Under the pieces are notes generated by a model. It ran no database searches, was not told where the DNA came from, and saw nothing but the letters and a program-made list of their open reading frames with translations. 64,000 nt of DNA from DATFLS01 sp964413425. Lineage in GTDB: Bacteria; Fidelibacterota; JAANXI01. The stretch lies in NCBI GenBank assembly GCA_964413425.1, contig CAYPST010000008.1, positions 10,629 through 74,628 on the forward strand. Direction: 5' to 3'. Position 1 is the first letter of the stretch; the number at the start of each line of letters is the position of its first letter. Shown piece by piece: positions 51,323 to 60,792 of the stretch. A program made the position numbers and the translations under genes.

Positions 51323-53479
51323 TCAATGAGAGACCTGCTTGATTGATAATCCAATTCGATTTCGTTCCACATCAACACTGAGGACTTTCACCTTCACGAT
51401 TTCACCCACCCGCACCTCATCGTGCGGATCCTTCACATATTTATCCGCGATTTCAGAGATATGTACCAACCCGTCCTGATGTACTCCGAAATCGATAAAA
51501 ATACCAAAGTGGGTGATATTGGTGACAGTCCCCTCGAGTACCATGCCTTCCCGGAGATCCTCAATCTCATTCACCCCTTCCCTGAAGGAAGCCATCCTGA
51601 ATTCATCTCTGGGATCCCGGCCGGGCCGTTTCAATTCCTCCAGAATATCCCGGATGGTGGGAAGCCCCACCCGGTCATCCGCAAATTGTTTCGGATCGAC
51701 ATCGATGCCTTTGCCAATAACTTCTCGGAGGTTTTTATTCGTCTGCCGGATCATTTTCTCCACAATATGATAGGATTCGGGATGCACATTACTATTATCC
51801 AGCGGGTTCTTCCCTCCGGGAATCTTGAGGAATCCGGCACATTGTTCAAACGTTACCTCTCCGATTCCGGAGACATCCTGGATCTCCTGACGGTGTTGAA
51901 ACGCTCCGGTCGATTCCCGGTGTTCGACAATAGCCTCAGCAGTTCCGGAATTTAACCCGGAAACATACTGGAGCAGCTCCCTGGACGCGGTGTTAATATC
52001 CACCCCGACCGCGTTCACGCAGCTGGACACGACCGTATCCAGTTCCTCTTTGAGTCTGGTCTGGTTGACGTCGTGCTGGTACTGCCCTACCCCAATACTC
52101 TTGGGATCAATTTTCACCAGCTCAGACAGAGGATCCTGCAACCGGCGTCCGATGGAAATTGCTCCCCGCACGGTGACATCCAGTTCGGGGAATTCTGCCG
52201 TCGCCAACTCAGATGCAGAGTAAACAGAGGCCCCGGATTCATTTACCATTACGGCCGTCACTGATAGATTATTCCGGTGAATCAGTTCATTTGCAAACGC
52301 GAAGGTCTCCCTTCCGGCAGTGCCGTTTCCAACAGCAAGAAGATCAATGTTATGCTTCCGGATGATATCTACAACTGATTTCTCTGCCTCTCCCCGGGAA
52401 TTTTGCGGAGGATGCGGATAGATTGTATCACTGGCAAGAAATTTCCCGGTCTCATCAATCACCGCGGCCTTGCATCCAGTTCGAAATCCGGGATCAATTG
52501 CCAGAATCCGCTTATGGCCTGCACCGGGTGCCATCAGCACATCCGCCACATTCTGTGCAAATACCTGTATCGCTTCCTCTTCGGCTTCCTCCCGAAGTTC
52601 AGTCAGGATGCTGCCGGCAATCGACACCGAGAGCAACCGGTTATAAGCATCTTGTATAACATCTTCCAGGAATTCTCTGTACGGACTCTCCGGTTGAATG
52701 AATTTATTCCCAATGAAATCGAACACCGGTTCGATATCAATATCAATACCGTAATTCAGCACCTCTTCATTGGCCCCCCGGCGGATAGCCAGAAACCGGT
52801 GTCCGGGGATAGATTTCACCGGTTCCTGATACTCGTAATACATTTCGAATTTCGAGGGCTGATCCCGCCATTCCTTTTTCGCTCGCACTGTCAGCATCCC
52901 ATGCTGATGCATGTGCTTCCGTAACCACTGGCGAACGTCAGGATCATCCGCAATCCGTTCTGCCAGAATATCGTGTGCTCCGCCCAGTGCTTCCTCAACA
53001 GTTTCGACATCCTCAGAGATAAATTCCCCAGCCAGTTCGCGTAAAGCAGGCGCACGGTCAGGCTGAAGCCAGATGCGGTCGGCCAGCGGCTCTAAGCCCT
53101 TCTCCCGTGCTTTTCGTGCCCGGGTACGCCGTTTCGGTTTGTATGGTGCATACAGATCTTCCAGCCGGTTCTTCTCTTTGCACGCCTCGATAGTCTCCCG
53201 CAATTCATCGGTCAATTTCCCCTGTTTTTCTATGGTTGAGAGGACAGTCGCTTTGCGATCCTCCAATTGTTCGAAATATTGATATCGGTGGAGTACTTCC
53301 TTGAGTTCTGTTTCATCCAGGCCACCGGTGGCTTCCTTCCGATATCGGGCGACGAACGGGAGCGTGGCCCCGTTAATCAACAGTTGAAGGGCTCCTTCCA
53401 TATGAGCGGGTGGATACGATAATTCCTCACTTAAATACGCAATAATCTTGCTCGAAACCCCTTTTGTGACCTCTGCCAT
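51323..53479 (-). CDS. tex: RNA-binding transcription accessory protein Tex
   Basis: The 718-residue protein has the Tex order: N-terminal helical domain with FVARYRKEATGGLDE, YqgF/RuvX-like nuclease fold (ILAIDPGFRTGCKAAVID), helix-hairpin-helix repeats (SRELLQYVSGLNSGTAEAIV) and a C-terminal S1 domain (LEGTVTNITHFGIFIDFGVHQDGLVHIS). Tex binds nucleic acid and affects transcription and stress responses. It is close to E. coli YhgF but a little shorter at the C-terminus. Confidence 0.97.
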   Translation of the reverse strand: MAEVTKGVSSKIIAYLSEELSYPPAHMEGALQLLINGATLPFVARYRKEATGGLDETELKEVLHRYQYFEQLEDRKATVLSTIEKQGKLTDELRETIEACKEKNRLEDLYAPYKPKRRTRARKAREKGLEPLADRIWLQPDRAPALRELAGEFISEDVETVEEALGGAHDILAERIADDPDVRQWLRKHMHQHGMLTVRAKKEWRDQPSKFEMYYEYQEPVKSIPGHRFLAIRRGANEEVLNYGIDIDIEPVFDFIGNKFIQPESPYREFLEDVIQDAYNRLLSVSIAGSILTELREEAEEEAIQVFAQNVADVLMAPGAGHKRILAIDPGFRTGCKAAVIDETGKFLASDTIYPHPPQNSRGEAEKSVVDIIRKHNIDLLAVGNGTAGRETFAFANELIHRNNLSVTAVMVNESGASVYSASELATAEFPELDVTVRGAISIGRRLQDPLSELVKIDPKSIGVGQYQHDVNQTRLKEELDTVVSSCVNAVGVDINTASRELLQYVSGLNSGTAEAIVEHRESTGAFQHRQEIQDVSGIGEVTFEQCAGFLKIPGGKNPLDNSNVHPESYHIVEKMIRQTNKNLREVIGKGIDVDPKQFADDRVGLPTIRDILEELKRPGRDPRDEFRMASFREGVNEIEDLREGMVLEGTVTNITHFGIFIDFGVHQDGLVHISEIADKYVKDPHDEVRVGEIVKVKVLSVDVERNRIGLSIKQVSH

Positions 53480-53628
53480 ATTTCCGCCGAACCTTCTCTT
53501 CTTGTTAAATCTGCTCTTAACTCATTTCAATCCGAAAAAAATTTCCCATACATAAACCCTGTTTTGTGCCTCAGGAGTCATGAATTTATGTGTTTCTCCT
53601 TGTCCAGACTGATAGAAAAATACATGTA

Positions 53629-54237
53629 TTATGGAGAGGAGACAAACCGAATTCGGCCTGCTGTAACATCTCGTAATTCTTCACGGAATTGATCTGAGAG
53701 TGTGAGCCTCACGGCCACGTCCAGCCGGACCTCTTCCCCATAGTCCTGGGAAACAATGTGTCCGCGATAACTCTCGATCAATCTCATGACCTGGCTGATA
53801 TCCTCGTATATCGTCTGTAACCGGAGAATATCCGTTTTCACTTTCTCTGCGATTACTGCCTGCTCAATGGTCAGTTTGGCGGTTTCACTGTAGGCTCTGG
53901 CCAGTCCGCCGGTGCCAAGTTTTGTGCCGCCGAAATACCGGGTCACCACCAGCAGTGTATACGTAAGTTCTGCGCCGACAAGAGCCTGGTAAATTGGTTT
54001 CCCGGCCGTACCAGCAGGCTCGCCATCATCATCGTAATAATACAGGTTATCCTTTCCCATCCCTATTCGGTACGCAGAACAATTGTGAGTGGCATCATAA
54101 AATTCCTCCTTTACTGCAGAGATCTTCTGTTCTGCATCGGTCCGAGACTTTGCGGGATAAATATGCCCGATAAATTTCGATCCCTGCACCTTCAATTCTG
54201 CCCGGGCATAATCACGAACCGTCTGATAAATATCCAT
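53629..54237 (-). CDS. yigZ: YigZ/IMPACT family protein
   Basis: The 202-residue protein matches the bacterial YigZ family: GSKFIGHIYPAKS near the start, ATHNCSAYRIG, DDDGEPAGTAGKPI and VVTRYFGGTKLGTGGLARAY, with a C-terminal ferredoxin-like domain. The family resembles eukaryotic IMPACT and may act in translation control; its bacterial role is not settled. The ATG overlaps the stop of the T9SS metalloprotease gene (TAATG), so it is translated in a coupled way though functionally unrelated. Confidence 0.95.
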   Translation of the reverse strand: MDIYQTVRDYARAELKVQGSKFIGHIYPAKSRTDAEQKISAVKEEFYDATHNCSAYRIGMGKDNLYYYDDDGEPAGTAGKPIYQALVGAELTYTLLVVTRYFGGTKLGTGGLARAYSETAKLTIEQAVIAEKVKTDILRLQTIYEDISQVMRLIESYRGHIVSQDYGEEVRLDVAVRLTLSDQFREELRDVTAGRIRFVSSP

Positions 54238-55907
54238 TACCGGAGGATGGTGATCTTGGCTGTCTGATGAAAATCCTTTCCCCTGAGACGGACAATATAG
54301 ACGCCGTTGCTCAGAGAAGAAATCAAATGATCCTGCAGTGGGAGGGTGAGAGAATGGGTTCCCGCCGCATACTCTCCTCCTGGAAACTTATACTTATAAA
54401 CCCGCCGGGCGTTTAGGTTGTAAATATCCGCTTCAAGAGGGGTGGTTTCGTTAATAATGGTATACAGATGAATATTGCTCTGATGCTGATGCAATACCAA
54501 TGGATTCGGATAGGGGCGTAAAAATTCGTCACTATTTTTCAGAGTAAAGGTACTGGTATCGGTCCCGCTGTTCACAGCGGCTATCAGGCCGTTATACCCC
54601 GATTGCTCCAACACCACATCCAGGCTTCTGTCGGATTCCATATATTGAATATCGGGTGATTGCTTTGCCAGGCTCAGCACGCCTCCCATATGGTCCGGAT
54701 CCGGCCTGCCCAGTTGCAGAAGTTGGTAGTACGGCAAACTATTGATATCGCGTTCCAACCGGCAATAGCGAATATCCTTCGGACTGACCTGGAAAGAGAA
54801 CGGAAGACTGTCCGGAATGCCAATGGAATTATCGGTGGTAATTGCCGGGAACAGAGCCGCGTCCGGATACCCGAATCCCTGGACAGCACGCTCCCCGGTA
54901 AAGAAATTCCACCCGGCAAATTTCCGCAGGGAATGAGTAAAAGAGCTCCCCAGAAGTTTGCGTATACTGAGATCAATCGCGTCGTAGGCGTTCCTTGTGG
55001 CGAACTCAGACCAGATACTTTCCCAGAGCGGCGGATAGTCATAATCCGAGAGAATAAATCCATAATGAGCAACCCGGTAGCCATCCAGCTTGTCCCTGCC
55101 GCTCGCATGTAACGGCCGTGGGTCCAGAAAGTAGTTACGCACATATTCAACATAATCGTTCACCGATGGATAGGCAACATCTTCAAACCAGCTGCTGGAG
55201 ACTTCATACCACCAGAGATCCTGAATCCTAAAATCTTGAACTTTCCAGGCATAGCCCAGGTGGAACAGATGGAACAATTCATGTGCGATGGTGACACGAA
55301 GTCCCTCGATACCTTCTGTGGGAAATCCCTGGAAATCATTTTCCACCTCCATATATCCGGTATAAGCGTAGGGGCGGTCTGTGCTCTTTACGGAATCTTC
55401 GGGATGCGTGAATCCGTAATAGCCGAAATTCGTGAAATAAATATCGTATGCACCCCCGGGCGGATCATCCTGATAACTCACCTTATCCATAGGCGGAGGT
55501 TCAAATCCCAGGGAATCTACCAGCAGGTGCCAGGCGTGCTTGAGCGCCGCTTCGGCTTCGGCGATCCATACCGGCTGTCCGGTGGCCTCATCGATGGTCA
55601 TATCAATAGCATGAGGAGACCCGCTGTCATAATGCAGCCAAAAGGGAGGATCCTGTACTAAGTACCGATGTTCCCGTACAGGACGAGTTCCCTCCGCAAA
55701 TGTTCTTTTTTCCATCTGGGCAGGCGCAGGATGGATCTGGGTGCCAAACCCACATTTTATTTTTTCCGATTCCTCCCCGCCATATGTGTCTAAAGTAATA
55801 CTCAATACTATTAACAGAATTGGCCAATAGATCCGTAGTTTCAAAAGTGAACCCCTGTGTTCAATTATCTTCCATGGCAAAAAATCATGCGTGGGATTTC
55901 TCATCAT
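54237..55907 (-). CDS. secreted T9SS-sorted putative zinc metalloprotease
   Basis: The 556-residue protein has a hydrophobic signal near residues 24-44, a possible zinc site VTIAHELFHLFHLGY (HExxH near 210) with a downstream Glu in EVSSSWFEDV, and a C-terminal type A T9SS sorting domain beginning FLRPYPNPLVL and ending with NGVYIVRLRGKDFHQTAKITI. The protease layout resembles MXAN_6640-type proteins of unclear substrate. T9SS would bring it to the cell surface or outside. The start is uncertain: the first ATGs lack a ribosome site, and a TTG about 21 codons later, after AGGGG, would put the signal peptide right at the N-terminus. Confidence 0.82.
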   Translation of the reverse strand: MMRNPTHDFLPWKIIEHRGSLLKLRIYWPILLIVLSITLDTYGGEESEKIKCGFGTQIHPAPAQMEKRTFAEGTRPVREHRYLVQDPPFWLHYDSGSPHAIDMTIDEATGQPVWIAEAEAALKHAWHLLVDSLGFEPPPMDKVSYQDDPPGGAYDIYFTNFGYYGFTHPEDSVKSTDRPYAYTGYMEVENDFQGFPTEGIEGLRVTIAHELFHLFHLGYAWKVQDFRIQDLWWYEVSSSWFEDVAYPSVNDYVEYVRNYFLDPRPLHASGRDKLDGYRVAHYGFILSDYDYPPLWESIWSEFATRNAYDAIDLSIRKLLGSSFTHSLRKFAGWNFFTGERAVQGFGYPDAALFPAITTDNSIGIPDSLPFSFQVSPKDIRYCRLERDINSLPYYQLLQLGRPDPDHMGGVLSLAKQSPDIQYMESDRSLDVVLEQSGYNGLIAAVNSGTDTSTFTLKNSDEFLRPYPNPLVLHQHQSNIHLYTIINETTPLEADIYNLNARRVYKYKFPGGEYAAGTHSLTLPLQDHLISSLSNGVYIVRLRGKDFHQTAKITILR

Positions 55908-55943
55908 TATTTGTTAGTAGTATCGTCAGCTACCCGATTCTCC

Positions 55944-57263
55944 TTACTTTTGACGAAACAGCACAGTCAAAGGCACTCCGGTGAACGCCCATTCCTCGCG
56001 AATTTTATTTTGCAGAAAACGGCGATAATTTTCCGGGATCAGGTTCGGCTCATTCGCGAAATAGACAAACACGGGAGGCGCACTCTTCACCTGGGTGACA
56101 TATTTAATCCGAATAAACTTCCCCTTCACCCGGGGCGGCGGCGATTGATCCAGAATTGGCTGAAAATATTCATTCAATTCATGCGTGGGGATGGTTTTAT
56201 TCCGTTCTTCAAACACCTCGGCCGCTAACTGAACAGGCTTATATAATCGCTGTCGCTTCGTCACGGAGAGAAAGCAGAACGGATAATACTGCAGTTCGGG
56301 AAAACGGGAGACGATTTCATTCTGAACATTCCGGGCGGTATAGGTGTTTTTTTCCATCAGATCCCATTTATTTAAGGCAATGACCAATCCTTTCTTTTCA
56401 TCCAATACAAACCGGATAATGTCTGCGTCCTGCCTTGAAAATCCTTCATACGCATCCGCAAGCACGATGGCTACCGAGCAGGACTCAACGGCCTGATACG
56501 TTCGCACCAGGCTGTAATACTCGACTTCTTCCTTAATCCTCGAGCGTTTCCGAAGCCCGGCGGTATCAAGTAACCGATATTTCTGCTGGAAATACGTGAA
56601 ATCGGAATGCACGGTATCCCTGGTGGTTCCGGGAATATCTGTCACCACCGAGACCTCTTCGTTGAGAATGGCATTGACAAAGGACGATTTCCCCACATTG
56701 GGCATTCCCACCACAGCTACCCTGATCCGATCCGACTCTTCACCGCCTTTCCCTGAATCGCCGGGCAGGTGTTCCACAATTTTGTCCAGGAGATCGCCGG
56801 TCCGCCGTCCGCTGGTTGCAGACACAGGCACCGGTTCTCCCAACCCCAAGTTCCAGAATTCGTGTACATCCATTTCCTGATTTTCCGAATCAACCTTATT
56901 CACCACCACCAACACCCGGCGCTGCTCTTCACGAAGCACCTGGGCGAGTTCCTGTTCGATGGTAGTGATACCGGTTCTGGCATCGACAAGGAACAAGATT
57001 ACATCCGACTGCTCCATCGCCACCTCCACCTGCCGACGGACCGCGGCATTCATCTCCTCCTCGCTGCGCGGAACATAGCCGCCGGTGTCGATGAGCGAGA
57101 ACTCATATCCACTCCAATCGACAATTCCATAGATCCTGTCCCGGGTCGTACCCTCCACCCTGGAGGTGATCGCTCTCCGCTCTCCGATCAATCGGTTAAA
57201 CAACGTGGATTTCCCGACATTGGGACGCCCGACGACGGCAACGGTTTTTCGGGTGGGATTCAT
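55944..57263 (-). CDS. der: ribosome-assembly GTPase Der
   Basis: The 439-residue protein has two tandem GTPase domains: GRPNVGKSTLFN (about 11-22) with DTGGY and NKVD, then GMPNVGKSSFVN with DTAGLRKR and NKWDL, followed by a C-terminal KH-like domain. Der (EngA) is needed for 50S ribosome maturation. Length is standard. It lies downstream of a DUF512 gene and upstream of the secreted metalloprotease, all in the same direction. Confidence 0.98.
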   Translation of the reverse strand: MNPTRKTVAVVGRPNVGKSTLFNRLIGERRAITSRVEGTTRDRIYGIVDWSGYEFSLIDTGGYVPRSEEEMNAAVRRQVEVAMEQSDVILFLVDARTGITTIEQELAQVLREEQRRVLVVVNKVDSENQEMDVHEFWNLGLGEPVPVSATSGRRTGDLLDKIVEHLPGDSGKGGEESDRIRVAVVGMPNVGKSSFVNAILNEEVSVVTDIPGTTRDTVHSDFTYFQQKYRLLDTAGLRKRSRIKEEVEYYSLVRTYQAVESCSVAIVLADAYEGFSRQDADIIRFVLDEKKGLVIALNKWDLMEKNTYTARNVQNEIVSRFPELQYYPFCFLSVTKRQRLYKPVQLAAEVFEERNKTIPTHELNEYFQPILDQSPPPRVKGKFIRIKYVTQVKSAPPVFVYFANEPNLIPENYRRFLQNKIREEWAFTGVPLTVLFRQK

Positions 57264-57305
57264 GATGAATTGTACGACTTCTTCTGACTCGGCTCTGTGC
57301 AGTGA

Positions 57306-58655
57306 CTATCCAATCTGACCCGATTTACTTAACACTTCCACAGCGATGCTCTGTTCGTGGTAGGGTTCTTCTTCATCTTCCCCCGTAATAATGGAGCAAA
57401 AATTTTCATCGGAGACATAGGCAGGCACATCAAGATGCCTGCCAATATCCTCCGGCGTTTTATCATCCAGGGTGATCCCGTCATCGTTGATAATGCGCAT
57501 CGGCAAATACAGCACATCCCCCAGATTCACCGCAGCCAGCTGCCGGATAATATCCTGTGCGGTCAGGAGCCCGGCCACGGTCACCGTTTCACCCCAGAAA
57601 TCATTCCGGATGGCATAGAGGTTCACCCGGAGATTTTCGATCCGGTTGAGTACGGGCAGCACATGCTTCCGCAGGATCGGCGCGGCGAGTTTACCGGTCA
57701 CCAGTGATACAGACCTGGGTGCGGGAAGCGTGGTGGGGAAACCTTCGGACTGTTCGGCAAAATCATCCAGGAAGGTCCGGGTTAATCCGACACCGTTTTC
57801 GATTTGATAGCATTCGCCATAATACTCAAAGGGAGGAATTTCTTCCCCGGCCAGAATAAACCATTCGTCACTTAAATACACGAATCGGTCACCGTCGATA
57901 TTGCGGTATTTTTTCTCATATTTCCGAGTAAATTCAATACATGCCCTTGCATATTCAGGGGTCACCGAATCCAGTTTTCGCAATCCCTCGCGATGTTTGG
58001 TCAATCCCACCGGCACAATGGCAACAGATTTCAACCGCTCTCTGAATTGATAGAGATCTTCAATAGTTTTCTCCAGATACGCACCGTCATTAATTCCCGG
58101 ACAGAGCACCACCTGCGTATGCAGTTCAATCCCGTTGGAAATCAGATAGTCCAGCTTTTGCAGTATCTCGTCATTCTTCTTATATAAAATGAGTTCCTTG
58201 CGTACCTCCGGGTCAGTCACATGTACGGAGATATAGAGCGGACTAAGTTTCTGGGTGGCGATGCGCTCCATTTCCGTCCACCCGACGTTGGTTAACGTCA
58301 CATAATGGCCATGCAAAAAGGAAAGCCGGTAATCGCCGTCACGGAATTTCAGCGAGTCGCGGACATGTTCCGGATTCTGATCCACGAAGCAGAACACGCA
58401 GTCATTGGCACATTTCCGGATTTTCAGCGGCTCAAAGGTCACCCCTAACTGTTCATCCGGATGCTTTTGAATCCCGGGAAGTGTAATCCTTTCACCGTCC
58501 CGCCAGATGACCAACTCAACCTCATCATCCACAAAATGAAACCGGTAATCGATGATATCCTTCACCCGCTCTCCGTTAATACGAAGCAGCTGATCGCCGA
58601 CCTGAAGACCCAGTTCCTCGGCAAGGCTGTCTTGTTGTATCTCCGTTATTTTCAT
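57306..58655 (-). CDS. DUF512 radical SAM protein with PDZ domain
   Basis: I start at 58655 (MKITEIQQDSLAEELG); the longer frame has 25 atypical residues in front, and neither start has a clear ribosome site. The 449-residue protein opens with a PDZ-like domain (LAEELGLQVGDQLLRINGERV), then a radical SAM cysteine motif CANDCVFC (CX3CX2C), and the DUF512 C-terminal domain (RSVSLVTGKLAAPILRK). Members are widespread and often lie beside der; the reaction is unknown. Here der follows after 42 bases, so the known pairing is kept. Confidence 0.93.
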   Translation of the reverse strand: MKITEIQQDSLAEELGLQVGDQLLRINGERVKDIIDYRFHFVDDEVELVIWRDGERITLPGIQKHPDEQLGVTFEPLKIRKCANDCVFCFVDQNPEHVRDSLKFRDGDYRLSFLHGHYVTLTNVGWTEMERIATQKLSPLYISVHVTDPEVRKELILYKKNDEILQKLDYLISNGIELHTQVVLCPGINDGAYLEKTIEDLYQFRERLKSVAIVPVGLTKHREGLRKLDSVTPEYARACIEFTRKYEKKYRNIDGDRFVYLSDEWFILAGEEIPPFEYYGECYQIENGVGLTRTFLDDFAEQSEGFPTTLPAPRSVSLVTGKLAAPILRKHVLPVLNRIENLRVNLYAIRNDFWGETVTVAGLLTAQDIIRQLAAVNLGDVLYLPMRIINDDGITLDDKTPEDIGRHLDVPAYVSDENFCSIITGEDEEEPYHEQSIAVEVLSKSGQIG

Positions 58656-58861
58656 AGGATAGTAAAGTATCAGGGAGGTGAGAGAGTTCCAAGGAAAAAA
58701 GGTGAGATGACCACTCTTTATCTCCTGCAAACTGAATGGGCGAGTCTGTTCTCTGGAAATTAATATGTCTTCATTATACAGAACTCACTGGACGAATTCG
58801 ATACCTGTTTTCAGTGATAGGATCAAACGATGATAATTCCGCCTGCAACTGGCAGATGATT

Positions 58862-59926
58862 TCATGTAATTCGTTCCAACCGATCCAGCAATCGGATAAA
58901 CAATCGTATCCCTTCGCCGATTTCGCTCACTCTGATGAACTCATCGGCGGTATGAGATCGTTCCGACTGTCCCGGACCAATTTTCACAGAGGGCAGATTT
59001 AAGAGTCCCTGGTCCGAGGAAGTGGGTGACGCCGTCAGCCGGAGGCCAACCTTTTCCGCAGCAGCGATCAGGGGATGCTCATCCGGAAGGCGGGATGATT
59101 TAAGATCCCTGGACGTCAGCCGGACGTCGCCGTTCACATGTTTCCGGATTTCGGAGAGCACTTCCTGGTTTGTGTATACGTCAGGCACCCGGACATCCAC
59201 CACAAACCGGCACGAATCCGGAATGACATTCGGCTGCACTCCTCCGTCAATCATGGTAACAGACATTTTCACTTTCCCTAAAAGCTCCGACTGCTCCGGA
59301 AATTCATAGGATTGAAACCACTGTATATCCTTGAGCGCTTTATAGATAGCATTCTCCCCGGCGTCTCTGGCGGCATGGCCGGACCGTCCTTTTTCGCTGA
59401 CTTCCAGCACCAGATGACCACGCTCAGCAATGGTGAGTGCCATTCCGGAAGGCTCTCCCACGATGGCAAGATGGAGCGGACCGATCTCATCCAGAATGCG
59501 CAGGATGCCGTTCTCCCCGGAGATCTCTTCTTCCGCAGTGGCCGCCAGAATGAGATTAAATGGCAATGTCTCATTCTCGTAATAATGCAGGAAGGCAGCA
59601 ATCAAAGAAACCAGGGGGCCTCCTGCATCATTGCTGCCCAGCCCATACAACCTGTCACCTTCGAGTGTCGGTTGAAACGGACCGTATGTCCACCCTTCAT
59701 TCGGTCGCACGGTATCATGGTGAGAATTCAGCAGCAAGGTCGGCAAATCCTCTTGAAAGTGCAGGTTCCGCGCCCAGATATTATTGGCAATCCTCCGGGT
59801 CCGGATACTGCGTTCCTGCAAAAATTGCTCTATGATGCCGGCTGATTCCTCTTCTTCCTGGCTGAATGAAGGAGTCTGAATCAACTGCTTCAGAAGTTTA
59901 ACAGCATCGGATGGCAGCGTATCCAT
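58862..59926 (-). CDS. M20-family acetylornithine/acetyl-amino-acid deacetylase (ArgE/LysK-like)
   Basis: The 354-residue zinc peptidase-fold protein shows LLNSHHDTVRP with the first zinc His, GLGSNDAGGP with the bridging Asp, AATAEEEISGENG with the catalytic Glu pair, and AIVGEPSGM. In this operon its job should be to remove the acetyl (or succinyl) group from ornithine, or from the lysine analogue. It is the last gene of the set GNAT-argC-argD-argB-deacetylase, 18 bases after argB. Its size is closer to the LysK group than to E. coli ArgE (383). Acyl group and chain length specificity are not determined by sequence reading. Confidence 0.85.
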   Translation of the reverse strand: MDTLPSDAVKLLKQLIQTPSFSQEEEESAGIIEQFLQERSIRTRRIANNIWARNLHFQEDLPTLLLNSHHDTVRPNEGWTYGPFQPTLEGDRLYGLGSNDAGGPLVSLIAAFLHYYENETLPFNLILAATAEEEISGENGILRILDEIGPLHLAIVGEPSGMALTIAERGHLVLEVSEKGRSGHAARDAGENAIYKALKDIQWFQSYEFPEQSELLGKVKMSVTMIDGGVQPNVIPDSCRFVVDVRVPDVYTNQEVLSEIRKHVNGDVRLTSRDLKSSRLPDEHPLIAAAEKVGLRLTASPTSSDQGLLNLPSVKIGPGQSERSHTADEFIRVSEIGEGIRLFIRLLDRLERIT

Positions 59927-59944
59927 AGGAATCAGGGTACTTGT

Positions 59945-60745
59945 CTAGAGGGTTAATCGCGTTCCAAACGGCTCGGATTTATCCGTTTGCAGTTGCTTCA
60001 AATCCCCGGCATGGCAGATGACAACCGACTTCACCCCTTTCCGGCGAGCCTGATATCCCGTGTCCAATTTCGGAATCATGCCGCTGGCGATCTGGCCATG
60101 CTTCTTGAGCAGCTCATATTTTCCAAGGGATAATTCAGCAATGAGGGAATCCTCGTCTTCGATCCGTTCCAGCACCCCGGACTTTTCAAAGCAGTAATAC
60201 AGATGCGTTTCATAATGCTCCGCAAGTGCGATCGAAACCATGGAAGTGATAGTATCCGCATTTGTGTTCAACATATTTCCCTGCTGATCATGTGTAAGCG
60301 GAGCCAGCACAGGGGTTAATCCCATTTCCAGGAACCGGAGAAGATATTCCTTATTGACTGCATCGAAATCTCCGACATACCCGTAGTCGATGTCCTTCAC
60401 CTCCCTTTTATAGGCAGGGATAATATTCGCATCGGCGCCGGTCAGTCCGATGGCGTTACAGTGGTATGCCTGCAGCGTACTCACCACATTTCTGTTAATC
60501 AATCCGCCATAAACCATAGTGACCACCCGGAGCATCTCCTTATCCGTGATGCGGCGTCCTTCGACCATTCGGACTTCAATTCCCAGCGACTCCGCCAGTT
60601 CCGTCGCGCTGCGCCCGCCGCCGTGCACCAGAATTTTCTTCTGATGCAGGAAAGCAAAGTCCCGTAAAAACGTCTGAAATAACCCGTCCTTCTCTATGAC
60701 GCTGCCACCTATTTTTGCAATGATCAGGGGTTCCATTGACTTCAA
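59945..60745 (-). CDS. argB: acetylglutamate kinase
   Basis: The 266-residue amino-acid kinase phosphorylates N-acetylglutamate in ornithine synthesis. It shows KIGGSVIE near the start, LVHGGGRSATELAESLGI, the MVEGRRITDKEML substrate segment and LTHDQQGNMLNTNAD. The ATG at 60743-60745 is preceded closely by argD (47 bases). Two extra residues in front of MEPLIIAK may not be used. An acyl group other than acetyl (succinyl in some Bacteroidota) remains possible. Confidence 0.94.
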   Translation of the reverse strand: MKSMEPLIIAKIGGSVIEKDGLFQTFLRDFAFLHQKKILVHGGGRSATELAESLGIEVRMVEGRRITDKEMLRVVTMVYGGLINRNVVSTLQAYHCNAIGLTGADANIIPAYKREVKDIDYGYVGDFDAVNKEYLLRFLEMGLTPVLAPLTHDQQGNMLNTNADTITSMVSIALAEHYETHLYYCFEKSGVLERIEDEDSLIAELSLGKYELLKKHGQIASGMIPKLDTGYQARRKGVKSVVICHAGDLKQLQTDKSEPFGTRLTL

Positions 60746-60792
60746 ACGGATCGCATTTTTTTACACGTCCACTGGTCTATGGGCTTTCCGTC

